From NCBI GenBank assembly GCA_040772685.1, contig JAXGXQ010000001.1, positions 124,001 to 188,000 on the forward strand: a DNA stretch of 64,000 nt. The letters are read 5' to 3'. Source of the stretch: JAXGXQ01 sp040772685. GTDB lineage: Bacteria > Bacillota > Clostridia > Saccharofermentanales > UBA5734. This document shows positions 16,985-26,572 of the stretch, piece by piece. Under the pieces are notes generated by a model that searched no databases, was not told where the DNA came from, and worked only from the letters and a program-made list of their open reading frames with translations. The position numbers and the translations under genes were made by a program. Each line of letters opens with the position of its first letter. The stretch's first letter is position 1.

Positions 16985-18094
16985 ATGTCCCGTAAAGCCA
17001 AATCGATCAAAGTAATCGCTATGTTAGCCTGCCTGGTGTTGCTTGTAAGTGCATGCGGCACAGCTGCAACAACTACGGCCGCGACCACTGCACCAACTAC
17101 AACTGCGCCAACGACGGCTGCCACAACCAGCGCAACAACTGCTGCCACATCATCAACAACCAGCGCAACGACTGAACCGGCAGGTGCGGAAACAGTCCGG
17201 ATCGCAGCATTAAAAGGACCTACCGGCATTGGCATGGTCAAATTAATGGAAGACGCTGCTGGCCAAAAAACAAAAGATAAATATACTTTTTCACTGGCGG
17301 CTGCACCGGATGACCTGGTTGCCAAACTCAGCAGCGGGGAAGTGGATATTGCCGCATTGCCGACAAACCTGGCCGCGACTCTTTATCAAAAAACTAATGG
17401 CCGTATTAAGATGCTTGCCATCAACACACTCGGTGTTCTTTATATTCTGGAAAACGGTGACACTGTTAAATCAGTCGCTGATTTGAAAGGTAAAAAAATT
17501 GCAGCTACCGGACAGGGCGCTACCCCTGAATATGCCATCAATGTTGTGCTTAAAGATGCCGGTATCGACCCAGCTGGCGCCGTTACCTATATGGCGGAGC
17601 ATGCTGAGCTTGCTACATTGGCAATTGCCGATAAAGAAAAACTGATTATGCTGCCGGAACCATTTGTGACAACAGTGCTGAGTAAAGCACCTCAGTTCCG
17701 TATTGCAATTAATCTGACTGAAGCATTTGCTTCGGCCCTGAGTAAGGTGGATGGTTCTGAAAAAGCTGAGCTGGCGCAAGGCTGTATTGCCGTGCGTGCC
17801 GAATTTGCGGAAAAGAACCCTGAAGCCATTAAAAACTTCCTCAGCGCCTACGAAGCTTCAACCAAATGGGTGAATGAGAACGTTACTGAAGCCGGCGAAC
17901 TGACAGTCAAGCACAATATTATGGCTGACGCCAAACTCGCTGCCAAGGCTATTCCTAACTGCAATATTATTTATATTGATGGCGCTGACATGAAGCCCGT
18001 CCTTGAACCGCTGCTGAAGATTCTATTTGAAGCCAAGCCTCAGTCGGTTGGTGGCAAGCTGCCAGACGACAACTTCTACTATCAGGTTGGCTGA
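16985..18094 (+). CDS. ABC importer substrate-binding lipoprotein (NMT1/SsuA-like)
   Basis: 369 residues. A signal peptide ends in the lipobox LVSAC with Cys24 as the lipidated residue. Residues 25-65 are a low-complexity Thr/Ala linker that holds the domain away from the membrane. The binding domain (LSSGEVDIAALPTNLAATLY, DLKGKKIAATGQGATPEY) is of the type that binds sulfonates, nitrate, taurine or thiamine precursors. The ligand cannot be deduced. It is followed directly by permease and ATPase genes, so the three form a complete importer. Confidence 0.88.
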   Translation: MSRKAKSIKVIAMLACLVLLVSACGTAATTTAATTAPTTTAPTTAATTSATTAATSSTTSATTEPAGAETVRIAALKGPTGIGMVKLMEDAAGQKTKDKYTFSLAAAPDDLVAKLSSGEVDIAALPTNLAATLYQKTNGRIKMLAINTLGVLYILENGDTVKSVADLKGKKIAATGQGATPEYAINVVLKDAGIDPAGAVTYMAEHAELATLAIADKEKLIMLPEPFVTTVLSKAPQFRIAINLTEAFASALSKVDGSEKAELAQGCIAVRAEFAEKNPEAIKNFLSAYEASTKWVNENVTEAGELTVKHNIMADAKLAAKAIPNCNIIYIDGADMKPVLEPLLKILFEAKPQSVGGKLPDDNFYYQVG

Positions 18095-18923
18095 ATCTGG
18101 CTCAACCCCCCGGTCGCAACAGCCACACAGGCTGACTCGCCGTCCCTTATGGCAGCGAGCGCTTGTGTGGCTGCTTTATTTAGTAATTTATCAATTGCTC
18201 TACCTGCTGGTAGACCAGGATATTCTGCTGGCCTCACCTGCTCAGATCTTAAGCAGCCTGGTCAGACTGCACCGGGAGCCAGGCTTTTATTATGCCGCTG
18301 CAGCTACTTTGGGGCGCATTGTTCTGGGCTTTATTGCCGGTATGACGACAGGCACTGTTTTAGCTATTCTGACTGTACGCTTTGAGCTTGCTAAAATGAT
18401 GCTTTTGCCGATAATTCAAGGAATCCGCGCCACCCCGATTGCCTCTTTTATTATTCTGGCTTTAGTGTGGATTCAAGGCTCAAGAGTACCGGTTTTTATC
18501 GTTTTTCTAATGGTAGTACCGATAGTCTGGGCTAATATTTCGGAAGGTATTCAACATATCGACCATGACCTGTTGGAAATGGTGCATGCCTTTCGCTTGC
18601 CCTTCAGCAGAAGATTACGGTTACTGTATATTCCTTCCGTTGCCCCGTATTTCCTCAGCGCCGCCGTAAGCGGACTGGGTTTTGCCTGGAAAGCCGGCAT
18701 TTCCGCAGAAGTGCTGAGTACACCTTTATTCTCCCTGGGCGGAAGGATTTATGAATCGAAAATATATCTGGAAACAGCCGATTTATTCGCGCTGACCATA
18801 GTAGTCATAGTTTTATCGGTGTTGCTCGAAAAAGGCTTTATGAAGTTAATTCAACGTATCAGCCGCCACTTTCATCTACCGGTATTTTTAGCTGAACGCA
18901 ATGTGCGGGGAAGGGCAGACTGA
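18087..18923 (+). CDS. ABC importer permease (SsuC/TauC-like)
   Basis: About 278 residues with six membrane segments and the cytoplasmic EAA-type loop near DHDLLEMVHAFRLPFSRRLR, which docks the ATPase. The start is uncertain. TTG 18087 overlaps the previous stop by eight bases; GTG 18051 and TTG 18027 are also in frame, and none has a good Shine-Dalgarno, which suggests translational coupling to the lipoprotein gene. It works with the flanking binding protein and ATPase. Confidence 0.85.
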   Translation: MAESGSTPRSQQPHRLTRRPLWQRALVWLLYLVIYQLLYLLVDQDILLASPAQILSSLVRLHREPGFYYAAAATLGRIVLGFIAGMTTGTVLAILTVRFELAKMMLLPIIQGIRATPIASFIILALVWIQGSRVPVFIVFLMVVPIVWANISEGIQHIDHDLLEMVHAFRLPFSRRLRLLYIPSVAPYFLSAAVSGLGFAWKAGISAEVLSTPLFSLGGRIYESKIYLETADLFALTIVVIVLSVLLEKGFMKLIQRISRHFHLPVFLAERNVRGRAD

Positions 18924-18925
18924 AG

Positions 18926-19567
18926 ATGACTGATTCTCATCCTGAACATCGGCAAATACCTGCACCACCTCAGCCAGCCCGGCAGATTATTTTTAACCGA
19001 GTGAGCAAAAGTTATGAGAATGAAATTGTGCTCGACCGGTTGGATCTTGCTTTGCCATTACAAGGCGTTGTTTGCCTCACAGGGCCTTCCGGTGGCGGGA
19101 AAACAACACTGATGCGGCTGGCTGCGGGGTTTGAAAAACCTGACAGCGGTAGTATAGAAGGGCATGAAGGGCTGGTATTTTCCACCATGTTTCAGGAAGA
19201 TCGGCTGTTGCCCTGGTTGACCGCCGCTGAAAACCTGGACCAGGTGCTGCAGAAACAAGCAGCAGCAGAATGGCTGCCCAAAGTCTTATTGGCGGATGCT
19301 GCCGCTAAATATCCTGACGAACTTTCCGGTGGTATGCGCCGTCGCGTTGCCTTGGCTCGAGCTTTGGCTTTCCCGTCGGATGTACTTTTTCTGGACGAAC
19401 CGTTTAAGGGACTTGATTCTGCACTGCGCGAGCAAATGATTAAGTTGGTCAAGCGGGAACGCGGCACGCGGCCGCTTTTTATGATCACTCATGATGAATA
19501 CGAGGTTGAACAACTGGCCGATTTAACTTTCTGTTTCAGCGGTGCGCCTCTGCGTTTAAGATGCTAA
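18926..19567 (+). CDS. ABC importer ATPase (SsuB/TauB-like)
   Basis: 213 residues, a little shorter than the usual 240-260. Walker A GPSGGGKTT, Q-loop MFQEDRLLPWLT, signature LSGGMRRR, Walker B VLFLDEPF and the H-loop ITHD are all present. The FQEDRLLPWLT stretch is characteristic of the nitrate/sulfonate/taurine subfamily. The gene begins two bases after the permease stop, completing the operon. The C-terminus is truncated relative to SsuB just after the H-loop strand, which is common in this group. Confidence 0.9.
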   Translation: MTDSHPEHRQIPAPPQPARQIIFNRVSKSYENEIVLDRLDLALPLQGVVCLTGPSGGGKTTLMRLAAGFEKPDSGSIEGHEGLVFSTMFQEDRLLPWLTAAENLDQVLQKQAAAEWLPKVLLADAAAKYPDELSGGMRRRVALARALAFPSDVLFLDEPFKGLDSALREQMIKLVKRERGTRPLFMITHDEYEVEQLADLTFCFSGAPLRLRC

Positions 19568-19730
19568 GGGAATAACTCTGCAGCTCGATTGCGGTAACAG
19601 TTGTACTGCATAATCTGCTAGATAAGTCTATAATATCTAAAAGAAATCATGAAAGTGTATCGCAAATTTGAACCAGCAGATTTTGTTACTTGTGCCTGGA
19701 ATTTTAACTGCAAATGAAAGGATTACTTCA

Positions 19731-20042
19731 ATGGAAAATAAAGACAAAATGGAAAATATGGATAAGACATGTGTAAAAATATTCAAGCTTACTTATTGTG
19801 GCTATTGCCGTAGAGCTCTGCAATATGTGGATGAACTGCGTGCCGAAAACCCGGAATTTGATGCTTTGAATATTGAGCTGATAGACGAACGTGAACAGGC
19901 TGAAGAAGCCCGCAAGCATGATTATTATTATGTTCCGACCTTTTATGTGGACGATAAAAAAATTCACGAAGGTGCCGTTACTCGCGAGCAGGTAGAGGAG
20001 ATTCTCCGCCGTGCTTGCGAAAAAGGCAATAAGAAAGCCTGA
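19731..20042 (+). CDS. Glutaredoxin/thioredoxin-fold small redoxin
   Basis: 103 residues with the redox motif Cys-Gly-Tyr-Cys (LTYCGYCRRA) and the cis-proline in VPTFYVDD. It lacks the WCGPC motif of thioredoxin and is closer to clostridial glutaredoxin-like proteins. It probably reduces disulfides in the cytosol with an unidentified donor. The start is ATG 19731 after AAAGGA; upstream in-frame codons lack a ribosome site. The HAD phosphatase gene follows 15 bases later, so the two are probably co-transcribed. Confidence 0.8.
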   Translation: MENKDKMENMDKTCVKIFKLTYCGYCRRALQYVDELRAENPEFDALNIELIDEREQAEEARKHDYYYVPTFYVDDKKIHEGAVTREQVEEILRRACEKGNKKA

Positions 20043-20057
20043 AAAGCCTGCAACTGT

Positions 20058-20861
20058 ATGGATTTAGCAAAAATGGACGCAGTACAACTTGATACTATCC
20101 GCGCCAAGCCGGGTTTCATTTGTGACATGGACGGCGTTATTTACCATGGACTTCGAATTTTGCCGGGAGTGGTTGAATTTGTCAACTGGCTGCAAAACAG
20201 CGGCAAAGCATTCTTGTTCCTAACCAACAGCAGTGAGAAAACCCCGGCGGAGCTGAGCAGCAAGCTTCAAGGTATGGGGCTGATTGTGGAGCCAGAACAC
20301 TTTTATACCAGTGCCCAGGCAACAGCAGATTTTGTCGCCACACAGTCACCGGGCAGCTCTGCCTATGTAATTGGTGATTCAGGCTTGATGAATGCTTTAT
20401 ATGCTGCCGGGATCAGATTTACTGATCAGCACCCGGATTATGTGATTATCGGTGAAACCCGCAGCTACGGTTACAATTCAATCTGCAAGGCAATGAACCT
20501 TGTGTTGGGCGGTGCCCGCTTGATCGGTACAAATCCTGATGTCAGCGGACCTTCAGAAAGCGGCATTGTACCCGGTTGCCGTGCCCTGATTTCTCCAATT
20601 GAAATGGTGACTGGCAAGGATGCCTATTTTATTGGCAAGCCAAACCCGCTGATGATGCGCACCGGCTTGAAACTGCTGAATGTCCAACGAAGCGAATGCG
20701 TAATTATCGGTGATCGCATGGATACCGATATTGTCGCCGGAATTGAATCAGAAATTGATACGGTACTGGTACTTTCAGGTGTCAGCAACCGCGCCACAGT
20801 AGACACTTTTCCTTATCGGCCGTCGATTATCCTGGAGGGTGTCGGCGATCTGGTGCCGTAA
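20058..20861 (+). CDS. HAD-superfamily phosphatase, NagD-like (HAD-IIA)
   Basis: 267 residues. HAD motifs appear in order: I CDMDGVIYHG (nucleophile Asp23, Asp25), II LTNSS, III GKPNP with lysine, IV GDRMDTD. The cap is the C2A type of NagD/AraL enzymes, which dephosphorylate nucleotides or sugar phosphates. The substrate is not evident. The ribosome site is weak, which fits coupling with the redoxin gene upstream. Its 3' end is only six bases from the convergent pseudouridine synthase gene. Confidence 0.88.
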   Translation: MDLAKMDAVQLDTIRAKPGFICDMDGVIYHGLRILPGVVEFVNWLQNSGKAFLFLTNSSEKTPAELSSKLQGMGLIVEPEHFYTSAQATADFVATQSPGSSAYVIGDSGLMNALYAAGIRFTDQHPDYVIIGETRSYGYNSICKAMNLVLGGARLIGTNPDVSGPSESGIVPGCRALISPIEMVTGKDAYFIGKPNPLMMRTGLKLLNVQRSECVIIGDRMDTDIVAGIESEIDTVLVLSGVSNRATVDTFPYRPSIILEGVGDLVP

Positions 20862-20867
20862 GTTTCT

Positions 20868-21656
20868 CTATTCTTCAAAATCCAAATCTTCTTCAGTTTC
20901 CGCGCTCATTGGTTCGCCACTGGAATCAGCCAGTAGGCGCTTAAGCTCTGCTGTTTCATGATGAGTCAGCGGCCGATACTGACCATACGGCAGCTTACCG
21001 ATGGTTAAATGCATAATCCGGATCCGAACCAGGCGTTTGACTTCGTAGCCTAACGCTTCGCACATCCGCCGAATCTGGCGGTTTAAGCCCTGGGTAAGGA
21101 TAATCCGGAACACGCACTGTTTTTCCTGAATCAGCCGTGCAGGAAGAGTCACAGTGCCCAGAATTTCGACGCCCTCGGACATGCAGCGGATAAATTCCGG
21201 TGTCAGAGGTTTATCAACTGTAACCCTGTATTCCTTTTCATGCTTGTTATGACCACGCAGCATTTTATTGACGATCGAACCGTCATTTGTTAAAAGGATC
21301 ATGCCTTCCGAATCGCGGTCCAGGCGCCCGACCGGGAATATCCGCTGGGGATAATTGATGTAATCAATAATATTGTCGCTGCGGCGGCGGTCAGTAGTGC
21401 AGGTTATGCCAAGCGGTTTGTGCAACAACAGATAAACCGGCTGATCCAGTGGAACAACCGGTTGCCCGTCAAGGGTTACTGTCTGCCCGGGTACTATACG
21501 CTGGCCGAGCACAGCGATTTCACCGTCAACCAGCACCCTGCCTTCGTTAATCAGGGCATCTGCTTCACGTCGGCTGCACTGGCCGGAATCGGCGATGAAT
21601 TTATTCAGCCTGATCGCATATTGTTGCGGTTTTTCGGCGCTGTTTCCTTCTGCCAT
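20868..21656 (-). CDS. rluF: 23S rRNA pseudouridine synthase (RsuA/RluF family)
   Basis: 262 residues. An N-terminal S4 RNA-binding domain (RLNKFIADSGQCSRREADALI) is followed by the synthase domain with catalytic Asp113 in GRLDRDSEG. The late GLNRQIRRMCEALGYEVKRLVRIRIM block matches RluF, which modifies U2604 of 23S rRNA, better than RluB. The acidic tail (ETEEDLDFEE) is unusual. I chose ATG 21656; a TTG nine codons upstream is possible, but GGGAGG lies between the two. Confidence 0.85.
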   Translation of the reverse strand: MAEGNSAEKPQQYAIRLNKFIADSGQCSRREADALINEGRVLVDGEIAVLGQRIVPGQTVTLDGQPVVPLDQPVYLLLHKPLGITCTTDRRRSDNIIDYINYPQRIFPVGRLDRDSEGMILLTNDGSIVNKMLRGHNKHEKEYRVTVDKPLTPEFIRCMSEGVEILGTVTLPARLIQEKQCVFRIILTQGLNRQIRRMCEALGYEVKRLVRIRIMHLTIGKLPYGQYRPLTHHETAELKRLLADSSGEPMSAETEEDLDFEE

Positions 21657-21766
21657 TGCCTTTGAATGACCTCCCGCAGGCAAAAAGCCTGCTTATTGCT
21701 GCATTCATTTTACAGCAAATCTTTCCTTAAATCTGAATTATTACTGCATCTATTCTGCACCTGAAA

Positions 21767-22171
21767 TCAGTATTCAGCAAATTCCTGGCTTACTGGCACT
21801 AAATGCAGGTTTCCGGTATGATTCAGGGTAATAATCGGTATTTCAGGGCACTGGGTCTCAATTGTGCTGATAAACACGCTGTTTTCCATTTCGGGGGGTT
21901 CGCCGACAAGGATATATTTAACTGGATGCAACTTAATGTATTTAGCAACAGTGTCAGCAGGATAATCTGAGAAAAATACCAGCATTTCCGCTTGCAGTTC
22001 TTTGGCGGTGTTAAACAGGTGCTCCATTTCATCGCTGGCCAGCCAGCGTTCTTCGCTACGGGGGCGGACACAAATTACTTTAAGATTTTCGGCTTCGTTG
22101 TGCGCCAGCTGTTTGCCGGCATAGATCAAACGATCGCAGGATTCCTGATCAGTGACACAGACAAGAATCAT
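21767..22171 (-). CDS. Universal stress protein-like domain protein
   Basis: 134 residues with a Usp/KdpD-like alpha-beta fold: MILVCVTDQESCDRLIYAGKQLA at the start and a central LVFFSDYPADTVAKYIK strand-helix. The typical ATP-binding GxxGxxxxS signature is not obvious, so it may be a non-nucleotide-binding variant. AAAGGAG lies before the ATG. It sits downstream of the sensor kinase gene on the same strand and could be part of that transcript. Function unknown. Confidence 0.55.
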   Translation of the reverse strand: MILVCVTDQESCDRLIYAGKQLAHNEAENLKVICVRPRSEERWLASDEMEHLFNTAKELQAEMLVFFSDYPADTVAKYIKLHPVKYILVGEPPEMENSVFISTIETQCPEIPIITLNHTGNLHLVPVSQEFAEY

Positions 22172-22265
22172 GAGTCGCTCCTTTCAAATGTCTTTAGCTA
22201 TGTGCAGGGTGTACTAATAGTTTAAGCTTCGATTGTGAATTCGGTATGACAATAATTCAACAAAT

Positions 22266-24077
22266 TCAGTTTTTCGCACGTCTTAATGTAAAGGAAAATG
22301 TTGAACCTTTGCCCGGGATACTGTTAACTGAGATTTTTTCGCCGGCCAAAGTGAGGATTTCGCGGGCGATGGAAAGGCCCAGTCCGGTTCCAGGCTGATT
22401 ATGGGCTTTATCTGCTTTATAAAAGCGGTCGAAAACGCTGTCGACGTCCTCAAGCATAATCCCGCAGCCGGTATCTGCCACCTTCACCAGTACCTGTTCT
22501 TCCGTCCAATCACAGCTCAGCGTGATCGAGCCGCCGGCTTCAGTGAACTTAAAAGCGTTGTCAAGCAGAATTATCAGAACCTGTTCAATCCTGTCGGGGT
22601 CTGCAAACACCGGCGGACAGTTATTAATGCAGCTCTCCACTGCGCTTAGTCGAATTCCCGCTTCCTGAGCCCGCCGTTCGTACTGGAACAGAAGATCGTC
22701 GATCATCTGACCCAGCTCAAACTTAACCGGCGTGAAGGAAATCTTGCCGCCTTGCAACCGGGACAATTCCAGCATGTCTTCAATCAGGCGTGACAGGCGC
22801 AGTGTTTCACGCAGCAGGATGTCGTAATAACGCTCCCGATCGGCTTCGTTATGAACCATGCCTTCATGCAACGGTTCGATCAACGCCCGCATTGCCGTCA
22901 GAGGACTGCGCAGCTCGTGCGAAACATTGGCAACGTAGTCTTTACGCGTCTGCTCCAGACGTTCTGCTTCTGTTACATCACGGAACAAGCCAACGGCGCC
23001 GGCTATCTGGCCCTGGTCGCCTTCCAGCGGGGTAATCGTGACCGAAAGCAGACGGTCACCCAGATCCAGCAGGCGAAAACGCGGTTCATTCCGCTGGATT
23101 ACTGTTAAAAACAAATCGCCCAAGCCACTGCCGATAGGCAGATCATCGGGCAACTCAGGCTGATCCGGCGCATCGCTGCGCTTTTTGCTTTCATAGTTGC
23201 TGAGGCTGATCATGGCCTGATTTATCAAAGATATTTTTCCTTCAACATCAACTGCGACAATTCCTTCAGAAATGCCGTCAATAACTTGCTTGAGACGGTT
23301 GCGCTCCAGCGTCAGCTCGGAAATCAAGGTTGAAAGGTCAGAAGCCAGGTTGTTAATGGAAGCAGCAAGCTCGCCGATCTCACCTTTCTGCTCGGTATCA
23401 GCCCGCTGGCTGAAGTCGCCGGCCGCCATGGCTATAGCAACATCACGCGTTCTTTTAAGTGGCAGAATTATGCGATAGGTTCCCAAGTAGGCAGGGAAGA
23501 GCATCAGGAAGGCAACTGCCAAAGCTGAAAGCATTAACGCGAAGTACATACTGCGCAGGCTGGCGTTAAGTTCCTGCATCGGCCGCACAAAAAAGACAGC
23601 ACCAACAGGAGTGTCGACCCCGTTTATGCTTGCTAGAACCGGGACACCGATGTAAAGCAAATTGCCGACATTGACACCGACATTAGTAGTAAACCAAAGC
23701 GAAGAAGCCTCACCGTTCAGCAGAGGGCCGGACTCTTCAGTTATCTGGTCATTTATCGCCTGCGCATTCAAACTGGGGCTTTCTTCTAGAGAAGTGTGGC
23801 GCATTGTGCCGCTGAAACTGTCGTAAACAAATATGTAGGAGTTGAACAGCGACACGGCGGATTTCATCAGGTTGTCGAGACCGGGATCGAGCGCCGGTAT
23901 TCGTCCGTAGGCCAGGTCCGCAATCGCATTTGCCTGTGGCCGCATCTCGTCGACTTTAATCCGGGTGAGAATTTCACGCGAAATCACACCAAAAAAGAGG
24001 GACGTCAGTGATACGGTTAGAAAAATTGCCAAAAGCAGCAGAATCATCATTCGTCTAAGAATGATACTATCTTGCAT
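22266..24077 (-). CDS. Sensor histidine kinase (PhoR-like: HAMP-PAS-HisKA-HATPase)
   Basis: 603 residues. Two membrane helices (about 9-31 and 178-199) enclose an extracytoplasmic sensor domain, followed by HAMP (about 200-252), PAS (262-370), the HisKA helix with His387 (NVSHELRSP), and the ATPase with N-box LLDNAFKF near 504-511, G1 DTGCG at 535-539 and G2 GTGLGLS at 563-569. It autophosphorylates and passes phosphate to the response regulator encoded immediately upstream with no gap. The domain order is that of PhoR/WalK-type kinases. The signal is unknown; no pst or phosphatase genes are near. Confidence 0.94.
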   Translation of the reverse strand: MQDSIILRRMMILLLLAIFLTVSLTSLFFGVISREILTRIKVDEMRPQANAIADLAYGRIPALDPGLDNLMKSAVSLFNSYIFVYDSFSGTMRHTSLEESPSLNAQAINDQITEESGPLLNGEASSLWFTTNVGVNVGNLLYIGVPVLASINGVDTPVGAVFFVRPMQELNASLRSMYFALMLSALAVAFLMLFPAYLGTYRIILPLKRTRDVAIAMAAGDFSQRADTEQKGEIGELAASINNLASDLSTLISELTLERNRLKQVIDGISEGIVAVDVEGKISLINQAMISLSNYESKKRSDAPDQPELPDDLPIGSGLGDLFLTVIQRNEPRFRLLDLGDRLLSVTITPLEGDQGQIAGAVGLFRDVTEAERLEQTRKDYVANVSHELRSPLTAMRALIEPLHEGMVHNEADRERYYDILLRETLRLSRLIEDMLELSRLQGGKISFTPVKFELGQMIDDLLFQYERRAQEAGIRLSAVESCINNCPPVFADPDRIEQVLIILLDNAFKFTEAGGSITLSCDWTEEQVLVKVADTGCGIMLEDVDSVFDRFYKADKAHNQPGTGLGLSIAREILTLAGEKISVNSIPGKGSTFSFTLRRAKN

Positions 24078-24770
24078 TTAGTGTGTGACCTCGAATTTAT
24101 AACCGATCCCGTATACTGTGATCAGGGCGTATGCGGCGTCAGGATTAGCGATTTTCTGCCGGATACGCTTTATATGTGTATCCACAGTACGGGTATCGCC
24201 GAAATAATCATAGCCCCAGACTTTGGACAGAATCTGCTCGCGTCCCAAAACCTGGCCCGGATGTGAGGCCAGAAAATGCAGGATCTCAACTTCTTTGGGA
24301 GTAAAGGCGACAACCTCGCCGTCAACCTTAACCTGGTAGTTGTCGATATTGATCTCCAGACCTTCAAAGCGCAGCAGATTGGTGTTGCTGGTTTGCTGTT
24401 CACCCAGACGACGCAGCACAGCTTTGATGCGGGCAATTACCTCGCGCGGACTGAACGGCTTAACGATATAATCGTCAGCACCCAGTTCAAGACCCAGAAC
24501 ACGATCGATCTCTTCGCCTTTTGCCGTCAGCATAATTATCGGCAAACGGCTGGTGCGGCGAATTTCACGGATAACATCCGTTCCAGAAAGCTTCGGCATC
24601 ATCACATCGAGGATTACCAGATCGGGATGGTCAGTTTCAACCTTCTGCAAAGATTCTTCGCCATTGAAAGCGGAGGAGTGCGAAAAACGCTCTGCGTCAA
24701 GATAAAGCGAAAGCGATTCATGAACTACAGGATCATCGTCGCAAATCAGAATATGGGGGATTTTAGTCAT
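24078..24770 (-). CDS. OmpR/PhoB-family response regulator
   Basis: 230 residues. The receiver domain has the acidic pocket CDDD (11-13), phosphoacceptor Asp55 (ILDVMMP) and Lys105 region (IVKPFSPRE). The C-terminal winged helix (from about 130) ends with the KVWGYDYFGDTRTVDTHIKRIRQK recognition region typical of PhoB/WalR. It partners the adjacent kinase; the kinase start abuts this stop, so they are co-translated. GAGGT lies before the ATG. Targets are unknown. Confidence 0.95.
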   Translation of the reverse strand: MTKIPHILICDDDPVVHESLSLYLDAERFSHSSAFNGEESLQKVETDHPDLVILDVMMPKLSGTDVIREIRRTSRLPIIMLTAKGEEIDRVLGLELGADDYIVKPFSPREVIARIKAVLRRLGEQQTSNTNLLRFEGLEINIDNYQVKVDGEVVAFTPKEVEILHFLASHPGQVLGREQILSKVWGYDYFGDTRTVDTHIKRIRQKIANPDAAYALITVYGIGYKFEVTH

Positions 24771-24908
24771 ATGAGTTCAACCTCGAAAAAGTAAGTTTGC
24801 CTGCAGACCGGAATATAGATGGATCTGCCTGATTCAATTATATCTTATCTTTTCGATGAAGGTCAGTATTGCCACAATTGTTCGAAATTTCTGTCGATAT
24901 TATCTGTG

Positions 24909-24917
24909 TGCTATAAT
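24909..24917 (+). promoter_or_regulatory. Extended -10 promoter of the methyltransferase/pseudouridine synthase pair
   Basis: TGC-TATAAT with TATAAT at 24912-24917, about 36 bases before the ATG. The -35 region is poor. Confidence 0.5.
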
Positions 24918-24952
24918 TACCTGAAAATCTGGCAAGAATTTGGAGCAAATGA

Positions 24953-25828
24953 ATGTTTCTGGCTGATAAATGGCAGGATTACGAATTGATTGATGCCGGC
25001 GACGGCGAAAAGCTGGAGCGCTGGGGCAATGTAATTTTGCAGCGTCCTGATCCGCAGTCGATCTGGCCGCGCGGCGAGTGGCAACAGGCAAATGCTGTGT
25101 ATCACCGCAGCAGCAGCGGCGGTGGTTATTGGCAGCAGCTCAGGCCGTATCCCAAACAGTGGCAGATCAGCTACAACAGTGTTGTCGGAAAACTCACCTT
25201 CATTATTGAACCAATGGGCTTTAAACATACAGGCTTGTTCCCGGAACAGGCCGCCAACTGGGATTATTGCGCTGCCAAAATCCAGCAATCTGTTGCTGCC
25301 GGCGGTGAACCGCGCATTCTCAATCTTTTTGCCTACACTGGCGGGGCCACAGTTGCCTGCGCCGCTGCCGGAGCAGCCGAAGTTGTGCATGTTGATGCCG
25401 CCCGGGGCATGAATGCCAGGGCGCGTGAGAATCTGGCCGCCTCAGGGCTGGAAGGCCGCTATGTACGCTGCCTCGCGGACGACGCGATCAAGTTTGTAGA
25501 GCGCGAACAGCGCCGCGGCCGCACCTACGACGGCATAATAATGGACCCGCCTTCGTTCGGCCGCGGGCCGGGCGGCGAGCTGTGGAAGCTGGAAGACGCT
25601 TTGTATGAGTTGCTGTTAAAAGCGAGCCGCTTGCTGACAGAAAAGCCGCTCTTTTTCCTGGTCAATTCTTATACTACCGGTCTGGCACCGACAGTGGTCG
25701 CGAATATGCTTTCCCTGATTCTGGTGGAAGAACGCGGCGGCCGGGCTGTTGCCGAGGAACTTTGCTTGCCTGCAACTGCCAGAAAACTTCTGCTGCCCTG
25801 CGGCTGTACAGGACGCTGGGAACCATGA
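24953..25828 (+). CDS. Class I SAM-dependent methyltransferase (RlmI/YccW-like, no PUA domain)
   Basis: 291 residues. SAM motif I is LNLFAYTGGATVACAAAGA, followed by VHVDAARGMN and the catalytic-type DPPSFGRG motif, as in 23S rRNA m5C1962 methyltransferases. The RlmI PUA domain is missing; the N-terminal 100 residues instead match a shorter family common in Firmicutes. It probably methylates rRNA in the cytosol; the exact base is unknown. The ATG has TTGGAG upstream. Its stop overlaps the ATG of the next gene (ATGA), so both RNA-modifying enzymes are made together. Confidence 0.85.
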   Translation: MFLADKWQDYELIDAGDGEKLERWGNVILQRPDPQSIWPRGEWQQANAVYHRSSSGGGYWQQLRPYPKQWQISYNSVVGKLTFIIEPMGFKHTGLFPEQAANWDYCAAKIQQSVAAGGEPRILNLFAYTGGATVACAAAGAAEVVHVDAARGMNARARENLAASGLEGRYVRCLADDAIKFVEREQRRGRTYDGIIMDPPSFGRGPGGELWKLEDALYELLLKASRLLTEKPLFFLVNSYTTGLAPTVVANMLSLILVEERGGRAVAEELCLPATARKLLLPCGCTGRWEP

Positions 25829-26553
25829 GCATGGCCGGAGACACTTCTGGACGCGAAATTCCGACTATTCTATATGAAGACAACCATCTGTTGGTGGCAA
25901 TAAAACCAGCCGGCTGGCTTTCGCAGGCCGATTCCAGTCAATCACCGGACATGCTGACTGAACTCAAGGCTTATCTAAAGCAAAAATACAACAAACCCGG
26001 TGAGGTTTTTCTGGGTTTAGTGCATCGGCTCGATCAGCCAGTCAGCGGTATTATGGTTTTTGCCCGCACTTCCAAAGCGGCTTCACGGCTTAGTGAGCAG
26101 GTGAGGGAACACCGGCTGGAGCGCAGATATCTGGCTGTAATCCATAGCCGGCCAGAAGCGGAATCGGGCGATATTCACGTCAATCTACTGAAGGATAAAA
26201 AAACCAATATTACTCGAGTCGACCCGGCTGGACTGGCGTCGACTTTACACTACAGGTTGCTGGCCTTTGACGCTGCCAGCGAAACCAGCCTGGTGGAAAT
26301 CCAGCTTGGCACCGGCCGCAGTCATCAAATCCGGGTTTCGTTTGCGTACGCCGGTTGGCCGCTTGTCTTCGACCAGAAATACGGCCTGCCGCGCGACCGC
26401 GGCCGTGGCGACGTGGCTTTGTTCGCCTGGAAGCTGGCATTCGAGCATCCCACAAAGAGAGAGCGCCTGGAATTTGCTGCGCTGTTGCCGAAGCAAGCGC
26501 CGTTTGATCGGTTTGCTGGAGTTGACATTGCTCTCGCAAACGTGATATCTTAA
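25825..26553 (+). CDS. RluA-family pseudouridine synthase
   Basis: 242 residues. The catalytic aspartate is Asp70 in GLVHRLDQPVSG, and the RLU fold marks LYEDNHLLVAIKPAG and GRSHQIRVSFAYAGWP are present. There is no S4 domain, so it resembles the short RluA/TruC-like group that modifies rRNA or tRNA uridines. The start is ATG 25825, which overlaps the upstream stop codon by four bases; the longer in-frame start lies inside the methyltransferase gene. Confidence 0.9.
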   Translation: MSMAGDTSGREIPTILYEDNHLLVAIKPAGWLSQADSSQSPDMLTELKAYLKQKYNKPGEVFLGLVHRLDQPVSGIMVFARTSKAASRLSEQVREHRLERRYLAVIHSRPEAESGDIHVNLLKDKKTNITRVDPAGLASTLHYRLLAFDAASETSLVEIQLGTGRSHQIRVSFAYAGWPLVFDQKYGLPRDRGRGDVALFAWKLAFEHPTKRERLEFAALLPKQAPFDRFAGVDIALANVIS

Positions 26554-26572
26554 GCGAAATATATATTCCTAA

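Noticed and set aside
16939..17325. Minus-strand Ala/Val-rich open frame opposite the lipoprotein
   Set aside because: It mirrors the Thr/Ala linker of the lipoprotein and overlaps its signal peptide; no start site or homology.
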